Below, piece by piece: positions 41,708 through 49,421 of a stretch of 53,343 nucleotides of DNA. A program made the position numbers and the translations under genes. The notes under the pieces were generated by a model that was not told the DNA's origin, ran no database searches, and worked only from the letters and a program-made list of their open reading frames with translations. The DNA lies in the NCBI GenBank assembly GCA_031296105.1, contig JARLGJ010000051.1, positions 1-53,343 on the forward strand, in the 5' to 3' direction. The DNA comes from Acidobacteriota bacterium (lineage in GTDB: Bacteria; Acidobacteriota; Terriglobia; Terriglobales; Acidobacteriaceae). The stretch's first letter is position 1; the number at the start of each line of letters is the position of its first letter.

Positions 41708-41846
41708 GGGGAGATTGTCCCTTATCGCGCCTCCGATTGCCAGAGGCACACGCCTTTCCCTTGTGGATCGCCGCGCAAATTGCGCCATCAAATTCCCCTG
41801 CCCGTGCCAAGCATTTTGGGCTAGGCTTGTGGATTAGAGAGTCACG

Positions 41847-42665
41847 GTGGAGCACGACGTTCAAACACAATTCGTAACCGCGGGCAGCCTGCTCTACGAA
41901 GTAGAGCACCGTCCGTGGCTGCCACCCGATGGGCAGTGGCTTTTGTCACAGCGCTGGAACGACCTGCTGATGATGCACTTTGCCGTGGAGCCCGCGGCCT
42001 TGCGCCGCCTGGTGCCGGATGGGCTGACGCTGGAGCTGTATGACGGCGCGGCCTGGTTGACCGTGATGGCCTTTGCCACCAGCCATGCCCGTCCCAGCGG
42101 CGTGCCTCCATTGCCGGGCCTCTCATTCTTCCCGCAGATCAACCTGCGCACCTACGTGACCGCCGAGGAGAAGCCCGGCGGCTACTACCTGAGCGTGGAT
42201 TGCGGCAACCTCTCCGCCGTGTGGTTTGCGCGCATGTTTTTCCGCCTGGAGTACTGGCACGCTTCCATGCAGTTGACAGGGGCCACCATCCGCTCGCAGA
42301 GCAATGGCAACGGCGGACTGCATTACCGCGCGCGGCGCCTGCACGGCCCTTCCGCGCAAGGCGGCCCGGCGCGGCTGGAAGTGGATTACGCGCCGGTGGG
42401 CGAGGTGCAGCACGCGCGGCAGCACTCTCTGGATGAGTTTCTCTCCGAGCGCTACTGCATCTATTCGCAGCGCGGACGCCACTACTACCGCATCGAGGTG
42501 CATCACCAGCCGTGGCCCTTGCAGCGCGCCGAGGCTGACTTGCGCATCAACTCCATGGCCGAACCTTTGGGGCTGCTGCTTCCCGAGCAGCCGCAGATCT
42601 GCCACTTCTCGCGCTCCATACGCCTGCTCAACTGGGCGCCGGAGCGCATTGCCAGCCTGGAATAA
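41847..42665 (+). CDS. DUF2071 (YqjF-like) protein
   Basis: The 272-residue protein has the DUF2071 signature: WNDLLMMHFAVEPAALRRLVPDGLTLELYDGAAWLTVMAF, followed by FPQINLRTYVTAEEKPGGYYLSVDCGNLSAVWFARMFFRLEYWHASM. The fold is related to acetoacetate decarboxylase-like proteins, but the catalytic lysine cannot be identified with confidence and no activity is established for the family. It starts with GTG 41847 in the short region divergent from thyX. The context gives no functional clue. Confidence 0.85.
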   Translation: MEHDVQTQFVTAGSLLYEVEHRPWLPPDGQWLLSQRWNDLLMMHFAVEPAALRRLVPDGLTLELYDGAAWLTVMAFATSHARPSGVPPLPGLSFFPQINLRTYVTAEEKPGGYYLSVDCGNLSAVWFARMFFRLEYWHASMQLTGATIRSQSNGNGGLHYRARRLHGPSAQGGPARLEVDYAPVGEVQHARQHSLDEFLSERYCIYSQRGRHYYRIEVHHQPWPLQRAEADLRINSMAEPLGLLLPEQPQICHFSRSIRLLNWAPERIASLE

Positions 42666-42723
42666 CGCGCTCCCGTCCGATTTCATCCCCACCCGCAATA
42701 AGCCGTGACACAATGAAATTGTC

Positions 42724-43929
42724 ATGCACCCGGAGACCAATTCCCTGCTTTTGCAACTGTTCATGATCTTCGTGTGGGCGAAGGTCTTCGGTGAGCTGTT
42801 CGAGCGCATCCACCTGCCCGCCGTTCTGGGAGAGATTCTTGCCGGCGTGGTGCTTGGGCCTTTTGCCACGCGGCTGATTGTGCCCAGCGACACGATTCAC
42901 TCCATCGCCGAAATCGGCGCCATCTTCCTGCTGTTCACCGTCGGGCTGGAGACCTCGCCCGGCAGCCTGATTCGCGTGGGCCGCGTGAGTCTGCGCGTAG
43001 CCGTGGCCGGCATCATCGCGCCCTTTGTGCTGGGCTTCGCCTTCCTGCACTGGCGCCATGAGCCCACCCACGAGGCCGCCTTCATTGCCGTGGCCATGGT
43101 GGCCACCAGCGTGGGCATTACCGCCCGCGTGCTGCGCGACATGGACGTGCTGAAGTCGCGCCCGGCGCAGATTATTCTGGGCGCCGCGGTCTTCGACGAC
43201 ATTCTCGGCATGTTGGTGCTCGGCGTCCTGGTCAGCACTGTCAGCAGCGGAGGCGTGCAGTGGCTGCACCTGGGCGTGGTCGGGGCGGAGGCCATCGGCT
43301 TCGCCCTGTTCATGATTTTTATTGCGCCGCGCGTGGTGAACCGGCTGCGTCCGCGCATTGCGCACATGCAAACCCAGGATGCCCCTCTGGTGCTGGCACT
43401 GGCTTTGTGCCTGGGACTGAGTGTGCTCTCCACGCGGCTGGGCATGGCGGCCATCATCGGAGCGTTCTTTGCCGGGCTGGCCTTTGCCGACTACTCGCAC
43501 CAGTGGAACCTGGAGCCGCGCGCGCAGGCCATCAATCAATTCCTGTCGCCGTTTTTCTTTTTCTCCATGGGATCGCAACTGGACCTTTCGGTCATTGACC
43601 GCAACGTGCTCGTGCTGTCGCTGGTTCTTTCGGTAATCGCCATCTTCAGCAAAATTGCCGGATCGTCCGTGGCTTTAATCGGCGAGAGCTGGCGCAACAT
43701 GATGAAGGTCGGCGTGGGGATGACGCCGCGCGGCGAAGTGGCGCTGATCGTGGCCCTCATCGGGCTGAAGATGCAGATGATTTCGCAGCGCTCCTACGCG
43801 CTGGTCATCGTGATGACGGCCGTGACCACCTTGCTGCCGCCGCCCTTCCTGCGCATGTTGTTCGAGCCCTCCGACCGCCCTGCGCTGCCGGACGACGATA
43901 CCTCGCGCATTACCGGAAGGATTGGCTGA
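42724..43929 (+). CDS. CPA2-family cation/proton antiporter
   Basis: The 401-residue protein has 12-13 membrane helices in the Na+/H+ exchanger fold (PF00999). Typical landmarks are HLPAVLGEILAGVVLGP, IGAIFLLFTVGLETSPGSLI (core helix), the cation-site segment LGAAVFDDILGMLVL with paired aspartates, and RLGMAAIIGAFFAGLAFAD. The VGMTPRGEVALIVALIGL near the C-terminus is the conserved helix-10 element. It lacks the RCK/TrkA nucleotide-binding domain of KefB/KefC, so it is a membrane-only member. Ion specificity (Na+ or K+) is not resolvable. It is followed 55 bp later by fabG with its own -10 box. Confidence 0.9.
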   Translation: MHPETNSLLLQLFMIFVWAKVFGELFERIHLPAVLGEILAGVVLGPFATRLIVPSDTIHSIAEIGAIFLLFTVGLETSPGSLIRVGRVSLRVAVAGIIAPFVLGFAFLHWRHEPTHEAAFIAVAMVATSVGITARVLRDMDVLKSRPAQIILGAAVFDDILGMLVLGVLVSTVSSGGVQWLHLGVVGAEAIGFALFMIFIAPRVVNRLRPRIAHMQTQDAPLVLALALCLGLSVLSTRLGMAAIIGAFFAGLAFADYSHQWNLEPRAQAINQFLSPFFFFSMGSQLDLSVIDRNVLVLSLVLSVIAIFSKIAGSSVALIGESWRNMMKVGVGMTPRGEVALIVALIGLKMQMISQRSYALVIVMTAVTTLLPPPFLRMLFEPSDRPALPDDDTSRITGRIG

Positions 43930-43939
43930 GGCCGCCCGT

Positions 43940-43945
43940 TATAAT
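43940..43945 (+). promoter_or_regulatory. -10 box of fabG
   Basis: A perfect TATAAT lies 39 nt before the fabG start and 11 nt after the antiporter stop. The -35 region is weak. Confidence 0.45.
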
Positions 43946-43984
43946 CGTCAGTGGACATTTTTGCTGAACTCTTGAGGTGAACGT

Positions 43985-44731
43985 ATGGAGTCCTTGCAGG
44001 GACATGTGGCGCTGGTGACCGGCGCCAGCCAGGGAATTGGGAGGGCCTGCGCGCTGGCGCTGGCCAAGGCGGGCGCCACCGTGGCGCTGGCCGCGCGCAA
44101 TGAAGAGAAGCTGAACACGGTGAAGGCCGAGATTGAAGCCGCCGGCGGCAAGGCTGCCGCCTTCAAACTCGACGTCTCCTCCGAAGAATCCGCCAAGGCC
44201 GCGGTCAAGGAGATCTCCGCGCAACTGGGCAAGATCGACATTCTCGTCAACAACGCGGGCATCACCCGCGACGGCCTTTTGATGCGCATGAAGCGCGCCG
44301 ACTGGGACGACGTGCTGACCACCAACCTGACGGCGGCCTTCGTGCTGACGCAGGCCGTCATCGGCGGCATGATGAAGCTGCGCTGGGGACGCATCGTCAA
44401 CATCACCTCCATTGTGGGCCAGGTGGGCGGCGCGGGACAGGCGAACTACGCGGCCTCCAAGGCCGGCCTCATCGGCTTCACCTTGTCCATGGCGCGCGAA
44501 GTAGCTTCGCGCAACATTACCGTGAACGCCGTGGCGCCGGGCTACATTGCCACCGCCATGACCGACGTGCTCAGCGAGGATCAGAAGCAGGCCATCGCCG
44601 CGCAGATTCCCCTGGGCCGCCAAGGCTCCGAGGCCGACATCGCCAACGCCGTGCTCTTTCTGGCCTCCAACGAGTCTGGCTACATCACCGGACACGTGCT
44701 GGACGTGAATGGCGGCATGTCGATGCGGTAA
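43985..44731 (+). CDS. fabG: 3-oxoacyl-ACP reductase FabG
   Basis: This short-chain dehydrogenase reduces 3-oxoacyl-ACP with NADPH in fatty acid elongation. The 248-residue protein has the cofactor motif TGASQGIGRA (12-21), the structural NNAG at 89-92, and the catalytic Ser142, Tyr155 and Lys159 (TS ... YAASKAG). The C-terminal ESGYITGHVLDVNGGMSM is the standard FabG ending. It has a good GAGGTGA ribosome binding site. Because the genome probably carries several SDR paralogs, the role in fatty acid synthesis is very likely but not certain. Confidence 0.92.
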   Translation: MESLQGHVALVTGASQGIGRACALALAKAGATVALAARNEEKLNTVKAEIEAAGGKAAAFKLDVSSEESAKAAVKEISAQLGKIDILVNNAGITRDGLLMRMKRADWDDVLTTNLTAAFVLTQAVIGGMMKLRWGRIVNITSIVGQVGGAGQANYAASKAGLIGFTLSMAREVASRNITVNAVAPGYIATAMTDVLSEDQKQAIAAQIPLGRQGSEADIANAVLFLASNESGYITGHVLDVNGGMSMR

Positions 44732-44739
44732 GGAAATCC

Positions 44740-44786
44740 GTACAAGAAAAATGCGGGGCCATTGCGGTCCCGCATTTTTCTTGTAC
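44740..44786. terminator. Long terminator after fabG
   Basis: An 18-bp perfect inverted repeat (GTACAAGAAAAATGCGGG / CCCGCATTTTTCTTGTAC, 11-nt loop) begins 9 nt after the stop. The stem carries the T5 run in its 3' arm. It can end fabG transcripts and, being symmetrical, minus-strand transcripts from 44902 as well. Confidence 0.85.
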
Positions 44787-44788
44787 TC

Positions 44789-44903
44789 AGAGCAAAACCA
44801 GGGATACCGTGTTCTGTCTAAATTGGCTTAGGGTCGCCGCTCCCTGATGGGCGCGTCAACTCAACCGCGCGGCTTCGGGATATGTTTTCCCTGGTTTCGC
44901 TCT
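44789..44903. repeat. 115-bp segment with 16-bp terminal inverted repeats
   Basis: AGAGCAAAACCAGGGA (44789-44804) and TCCCTGGTTTCGCTCT (44888-44903) are inverted repeats with one mismatch, enclosing 83 bp without coding potential. The right end overlaps the stop codon of the small membrane protein gene. The layout resembles a MITE-like element or a large extragenic palindrome; no target-site duplication is evident. Confidence 0.45.
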
Positions 44904-45237
44904 AACCGGCCAGCGCGCGGTACACCAGCGCCGCCACGGCAACCACCAGCGCGAGCAAAAGAAGCGAAGGAATGATGGGCGACTCCGGCCGGATAACTGC
45001 CGGCTGCGGGAAGGAAGACTGCGCCTCGGGGCGTATGGTGAATTCCTGCGCCTGCCGCCGGGCGCGTATCTGCTCCATCGCCTGGCGCCAGGCATCGCGC
45101 GGAGAAGGCTGCGCGGGACGCGCCGTAGGCTTCTGCGCGCTTCGCTGCTTGATCACCTGCGACAAAATCGTGATCAAGGCAATTACCACCAGGAATATGA
45201 CGCGAAACTTGTCCGCATCGGGCGCGCTGGCAAACAT
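44902..45237 (-). CDS. Small two-helix membrane protein, unknown function
   Basis: The 111-residue predicted protein has a hydrophobic helix at each end (FRVIFLVVIALITILSQVI, about 12-30, and IPSLLLLALVVAVAALVYRAL, about 89-109). The middle is charged and proline-rich (QRSAQKPTARPAQPSPRDAW ... EQIRARRQAQEF). ATG 45237 has a GGAGG exactly 5 nt upstream, the best reason to accept the gene; the frame is open further upstream, overlapping the divergent peptidase gene. I recognise no family. It is divergent from the ACE-like peptidase. Confidence 0.6.
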   Translation of the reverse strand: MFASAPDADKFRVIFLVVIALITILSQVIKQRSAQKPTARPAQPSPRDAWRQAMEQIRARRQAQEFTIRPEAQSSFPQPAVIRPESPIIPSLLLLALVVAVAALVYRALAG

Positions 45238-45343
45238 GTAGGCCTCCGCTCGCTGCCAGTGTACGAGGAATCCGCCTCCGCCACCAGTCCCTTGCTTTTC
45301 TCCGCCCCAGCGAACAGATAAAATGACCCGGTTTGGAGGAACC

Positions 45344-47215
45344 ATGAAGCGTATTCTTATTCTCACCGTCGCGGGACTCGCCCTGGCGCTGGCCGCCCAG
45401 GCACAGACCACGCCCCCCAAGAAGCAGGAGACTGCAATGCACAAAAAGCAGGCCAAGCCCACCGTGGCCGAGGCCGAGAAGTTTATGAACGACACCGAGA
45501 GCAAGCTGAGCGACCTCTCGGTAAAGCTGGCTCGCGCGCAGTGGGTGCAGGCCACTTTCATCACCGATGACACCGAAGCCATTGCCGCCGACTACAACGA
45601 GCGCCTGATCTCCGAGATGACCGAACTGGCCGGCGCGGTGAAGCGCTACGACGGCATGAAACTGCCGCCGGTGCTGGACCGCAAGTTCAAGCTGCTGAAG
45701 TTGCAGTTATTCTCGCTGGAAAACGCCAAGGACCGCGGCGAGTATGCGGTGCTGGCCAGCAAGCTGGAAGGCGAATACGGCAAGGGCAAGTATTGCCCCA
45801 CCACCGGCAAGCACGCGGGCAAGTGTCTGGCCATCGGCGACGTGGAAAAGATCATGGCCACTTCGCAGGACCCCGACGAGTTGAAGGACGTTTGGGCCGG
45901 CTGGAGCACCGTAGGCGCTCCCATGCGCAAGGACTACCAGCGCTACGTGGAGTTGCAGAACAAAGGCGCGCGCGAGCTGGGCTACAAGGACATGGGCGCG
46001 CAGTGGCGCAGCAACTATGACATGACGCCCGAAGAGTTCTCCGCCGAAACCGAGCGCCTGTGGCAGCAGGTCAAGCCGCTCTACGAGTCCTTGCACGCCT
46101 ATGTGCGCACACAGCTCGTCAAGAAGTACGGCCCGCAGGCCGCCGACACTAACGGCCTCATCCGCGCCGACCTGCTGGGCAATCCCTGGGCGCAGGAGTG
46201 GGGCAACATCTACCCGCTGGTGGCACCCAAGGACAGCAAGGGCGCGGGCTATGACCTGACCGAGCTGCTGCAAGAGAAGAAGGTCGATGAACTCGGCATG
46301 GTCCATTATGGCGAGAACTTCTTCAAGTCACTCGGCTTCGCTCCGCTGCCGGAAACTTTCTGGGAACGCTCGCAGTTCATCAAGCCGCGCGACCGCGACG
46401 TGGTGTGCCACGCCAGCGCCTGGGACATCGACAACAAGGACGACCTGCGCCTGAAGATGTGCATCCAGATTCGCGATGAAGATTTCGTCACCGTGCATCA
46501 CGAGCTGGGACACAACTTCTACCAGCGCGCTTACAAGGCGCAGCCCTACATGTTCGTCAACGGCGCCAACGACGGCTTCCACGAGGCCATCGGCGACACC
46601 ATCGCCCTCTCCATTACGCCCCAGTACCTGAAGCAGGTGGGCCTGCTCGATCACGTTCCCGAGAGCGATGACACGGCGCTGCTGCTGCGCCAGGCCATGG
46701 ACAAGGTCGCCTTCCTGCCCTTCGGCTTGCTCATCGACCAGTGGCGCTGGAAGGTTTTCTCCGGCGAGATCAAACCCGCGGAGTACAACGCCGGCTGGTG
46801 GCAACTGCGCGAGAAGTACCAGGGCATTGTGCCTCCGGTCGAACGCAGCGAGGCGGACTTCGATCCCGGCGCCAAGTATCACGTGCCGGCCAACGTGCCT
46901 TACACACGCTACTTCCTGGCACGGATACTCCAGTTCCAGTTCTACCGCGCCATGTGCCAGGCCGCGGGAGAAACCGGACCTCTGCACCGCTGCTCGTTCT
47001 TCGGCAACAAGGAGGCCGGAGCCAAGCTGAACGCGATGCTGGAGATGGGACAGAGCCGTCCCTGGCCCGAAGCCCTGAAGGTACTGACCGGCGACGAGCA
47101 CATGGACGCCGGTGCCATGATGGAGTACTTCGCGCCTTTAAAAAAGTGGCTGGATGAGCAGAACGCCGCCGCCGGAGTAAAGCCCGGCTGGACCGTGCCC
47201 GCGGCTGCCAGATAA
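45344..47215 (+). CDS. M2-family peptidase (angiotensin-converting-enzyme-like)
   Basis: The 623-residue protein has a signal peptide (KRILILTVAGLALALAAQA) and matches peptidyl-dipeptidase A (family M2), a zinc enzyme that removes C-terminal dipeptides. The zinc motif HHELGHNFY (HExxH, about residues 386-390) is followed by the third ligand Glu in NDGFHEAIGDT, and by the chloride/substrate region FLPFGLLIDQWRWKVF and EFARYFLARILQFQFYRA-like segments, all as in ACE. The length equals a single ACE catalytic domain. It starts at ATG 45344 with GGAGG upstream and a TAAAAT -10 box about 20 nt before it. It should act in the periplasm. Bacterial ACE homologues are known in some groups, but the physiological substrate is unknown. 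Confidence 0.93.
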   Translation: MKRILILTVAGLALALAAQAQTTPPKKQETAMHKKQAKPTVAEAEKFMNDTESKLSDLSVKLARAQWVQATFITDDTEAIAADYNERLISEMTELAGAVKRYDGMKLPPVLDRKFKLLKLQLFSLENAKDRGEYAVLASKLEGEYGKGKYCPTTGKHAGKCLAIGDVEKIMATSQDPDELKDVWAGWSTVGAPMRKDYQRYVELQNKGARELGYKDMGAQWRSNYDMTPEEFSAETERLWQQVKPLYESLHAYVRTQLVKKYGPQAADTNGLIRADLLGNPWAQEWGNIYPLVAPKDSKGAGYDLTELLQEKKVDELGMVHYGENFFKSLGFAPLPETFWERSQFIKPRDRDVVCHASAWDIDNKDDLRLKMCIQIRDEDFVTVHHELGHNFYQRAYKAQPYMFVNGANDGFHEAIGDTIALSITPQYLKQVGLLDHVPESDDTALLLRQAMDKVAFLPFGLLIDQWRWKVFSGEIKPAEYNAGWWQLREKYQGIVPPVERSEADFDPGAKYHVPANVPYTRYFLARILQFQFYRAMCQAAGETGPLHRCSFFGNKEAGAKLNAMLEMGQSRPWPEALKVLTGDEHMDAGAMMEYFAPLKKWLDEQNAAAGVKPGWTVPAAAR

Positions 47216-47230
47216 TTTCACCTTTTCCCG

Positions 47231-47256
47231 GGCGGGGCCTGCGGGCCTCGCCTTTT
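47231..47256 (+). terminator. Terminator of the M2 peptidase gene
   Basis: A 9-bp GC-rich stem with one wobble pair (GGCGGGGCC / GGCCTCGCC, loop of 4) is followed by TTTT, 15 nt after the stop. Confidence 0.7.
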
Positions 47257-47282
47257 GCTGCATCCAACATTTCTACGTTAGA

Positions 47283-47963
47283 GTGGCCAAGGTGCTGACC
47301 TACTACATTACCGATCGTTTGCTGTTCTCCGGCGATGAGCACGCCCGCCGCGAACAACTGCTGCGCGCCGCGGCCGATGCCAGTGCCGCTGGCGTGGACT
47401 ACATACAGCTTCGCGAAAAAGATCTGTCGCCGCGCGCGTTGGAATCTCTGGCCCGCCAGGTGCTGCGCGCCGTGCGGGAAAACGGCACGTCGCGGCTGCT
47501 CGTCAATCACCGTGCCGACGTGGCGTTGGCCGTGGGCGCCGACGGCGTGCACCTTACCGGACAGGACATCTCCGCCGCCGAGGCCCGTGCCATCGCCACC
47601 ACCTTCGGTCGCCAGAATTTTCTCGTGGGCGTCTCCTGTCGCTCACCGCAGGAAGTCCGCCGCGCGGAGTCCGACGGCGCCAGCTTCGCCGTGCTGGCTC
47701 CCATCTTCGAGAAAGCTTCTGCCGGGCTGCCGGGCATTGGCCTGGAGGCCCTGCGCGCGGCCGTACCGGCGCTGCTCCACTCCGCCAACGCCGTGGAAGC
47801 GCACGATACGCGCCCGCCGTTCACTCTGTTTGCACTCGGCGGATTGACCCTGGAGCGCGCCGCCTTCTGCGCCAAGGCCGGAGCCGGCGGCGTGGCCGGC
47901 ATTCGCCTGTTTCAACAATGTGACGCCCTGGCGGCCACGGTGCGCCGCCTGCACTCGCTCTGA
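47283..47963 (+). CDS. thiE: Thiamine phosphate synthase
   Basis: ThiE joins HMP-PP and the thiazole phosphate to thiamine phosphate. The 226-residue protein has a TIM-barrel with the family motifs YYITDRLL, VDYIQLREKDLS (diphosphate-binding Arg/Glu/Lys), NHRADVALAVGADGVHLTGQDIS, VGVSCRSPQEV and FALGGLTLERAAFCAKAGAGGVAGIRLF. The usual GPxFPTxTK loop is diverged (LAPIFEKASA), which is often seen in ThiE paralogs or TenI-like proteins, so a slight doubt about activity remains. The start is GTG 47283; a GTG at 47292 is also possible. No thiamine riboswitch or other thi gene lies nearby. Confidence 0.82.
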   Translation: MAKVLTYYITDRLLFSGDEHARREQLLRAAADASAAGVDYIQLREKDLSPRALESLARQVLRAVRENGTSRLLVNHRADVALAVGADGVHLTGQDISAAEARAIATTFGRQNFLVGVSCRSPQEVRRAESDGASFAVLAPIFEKASAGLPGIGLEALRAAVPALLHSANAVEAHDTRPPFTLFALGGLTLERAAFCAKAGAGGVAGIRLFQQCDALAATVRRLHSL

Positions 47964-48018
47964 TTTTGTTGGGGAAGAGATGGTGTTGGCGCCAACGCCG
48001 CGCGCTGGCGCCTGGGGG

Positions 48019-48366
48019 TTAGTTGTGCGAGGGCGTCATCCAGCGCGCCAGCATGTTCAGCACCGAGAGTAGCACCGCGCCGATCAATGCCGCGCTGAAG
48101 CTATGCACCGAAAAGCCGCGGACAAAGTGCGAGGCAAACATTAGCATCAGGGCGTTAATCACGATCAGGAACAGCCCGAAGCTGAGAATCGTCAGCGGGA
48201 AGGTGAGCACCTTCAGCACCGTGCCCAGCGTTGCGTTGATCAACCCGATCACCAAGGCCGCTACCAGGGCCGCGGTAAATCCCTCCACGTGAAAGCCCGG
48301 CACCACGTGCGCCACCACCAGCAGCAGCACCGCGCTGATGATCCAGCGAATCAGCAGATGAACCAT
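48019..48366 (-). CDS. PF04020 (holin superfamily IV-like) membrane protein
   Basis: The 115-residue protein has four membrane helices and the PF04020 pattern: IRWIISAVLLLVVAHVVPGFHVEGFTAALVAALVIGLINATLG, then TFPLTILSFGLFLIVINALML and the FSVHSFSAALIGAVLLSVLN end. The family name refers to mycobacterial phage holins, but most members are chromosomal housekeeping membrane proteins of unknown function, and no phage genes are near. ATG 48366 has AGGGAAGG upstream. It converges with thiE. Confidence 0.85.
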   Translation of the reverse strand: MVHLLIRWIISAVLLLVVAHVVPGFHVEGFTAALVAALVIGLINATLGTVLKVLTFPLTILSFGLFLIVINALMLMFASHFVRGFSVHSFSAALIGAVLLSVLNMLARWMTPSHN

Positions 48367-48405
48367 GTTGTCCTTCCCTTCCCAGCCCTTGTGCGCCCGG
48401 CCTTC

Positions 48406-49311
48406 TTACACCGGACCGTGCGAGGCCTTCTCCACATTCAACGACAGTAAATACTCTTTGAACTCCGGCCCAAGATCCGGGCGCTGCAGGGCGTACTCCA
48501 CCGTCGCTTTCAGAAAGCCCAGCTTGTCGCCCGCATCGTGACGCTTGCCTTCAATAACGTAGCCGTAAATTTTTTCATACTGCAGCAGATTGCGCAGGGC
48601 ATCGGTCAGTTGCAGTTCGCCGCCGGCGCCGGGCTTCAAGGCTTCAATCATCTCAAAAATTCGCGGCGTCAGCACGTAACGCCCGATGATTGCCAAATTA
48701 GATGGCGCATCCGCGAACGCGGGTTTCTCCACCATGTTGGAAATTTCGTACAAGCGTCCGTTGAAGCCGTCCACTGGCTTGGCATCCAGCACGCCGTAGG
48801 CTGAGATGGCCTTGCCCTCCACCACCTGCGTGGCGATTACCGAGGCCTTCTTCTCTTCGAACACGCGAATCAACTGATGCAGGCAGGGATTTCCCGGCGA
48901 GTCCACCAGGTCGTCCGGCAGAATGACGCCGAATGGCTCGTTGCCTACCAGGCGCTTGGCCATCAGCACGGCGTGCCCCAGCCCCAGCGGCTCTTTTTGG
49001 CGCGCCGTAAGGATGTGCGCCATGCGCGCCACCTTTTGCGCCGTCTGCAGCAGGTTGTGCTTGTTGCGCTGCGCCAGGGTCTGTTCCAGCTCAAAGCTGA
49101 TGTCGAAGTGATCCTCGATCAGCACCTTGCCCCGGCCGGTAATAATGATGATCTCGTCACAACCGGAAGAGATAGCTTCTTCCACGCCGTACTGAATGAT
49201 GGGTTTATCCACCACCGGCAACATTTCTTTAGGCATTACCTTAGTGGCGGGAAGAAACCGTGTGCCCATACCTGCGGCAGGAAAGACTGCTTTGCGGACC
49301 TTCAGTGTCAT
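48406..49311 (-). CDS. galU: UTP--glucose-1-phosphate uridylyltransferase
   Basis: GalU makes UDP-glucose for LPS, capsule and glycolipid synthesis. The 301-residue protein has the N-terminal nucleotidyltransferase signature FPAAGMGTRFLPATKVMPKEMLPVVDKP, the FVIT/IIITGRGK segment, GLGHAVLMAKRLVGNEPFGVILPDD, and EKPAFADAPSNLAIIGRYVL with the sugar-binding lysine. All are standard for GalU. ATG 49311 is chosen over a TTG at 49320. Together with manB it links central sugars to the nucleotide-sugar pool; the gene is followed by the PF04020 protein. Confidence 0.95.
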   Translation of the reverse strand: MTLKVRKAVFPAAGMGTRFLPATKVMPKEMLPVVDKPIIQYGVEEAISSGCDEIIIITGRGKVLIEDHFDISFELEQTLAQRNKHNLLQTAQKVARMAHILTARQKEPLGLGHAVLMAKRLVGNEPFGVILPDDLVDSPGNPCLHQLIRVFEEKKASVIATQVVEGKAISAYGVLDAKPVDGFNGRLYEISNMVEKPAFADAPSNLAIIGRYVLTPRIFEMIEALKPGAGGELQLTDALRNLLQYEKIYGYVIEGKRHDAGDKLGFLKATVEYALQRPDLGPEFKEYLLSLNVEKASHGPV

Positions 49312-49352
49312 GCGCAGCAACTCGAAAAGTACGGGGGTTAGGACAACTCCGT

Positions 49353-49358
49353 ATTGTA
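49353..49358 (-). promoter_or_regulatory. -10 box of galU
   Basis: TACAAT on the minus strand lies 41 nt before the galU start in the 110-bp gap after the DUF885 gene. The -35 region is poor. Confidence 0.4.
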
Positions 49359-49421
49359 GCCGCCGAACGGGCCGCTGCCTACTCCCGGCCCGTCCAGCGT
49401 TCTCAAACGTTCACTATTTGT

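Noticed and set aside
48019..48366. Holin-family protein as sign of a prophage
   Set aside because: No phage structural, lysis or integrase genes are present; PF04020 members are mostly chromosomal membrane proteins.
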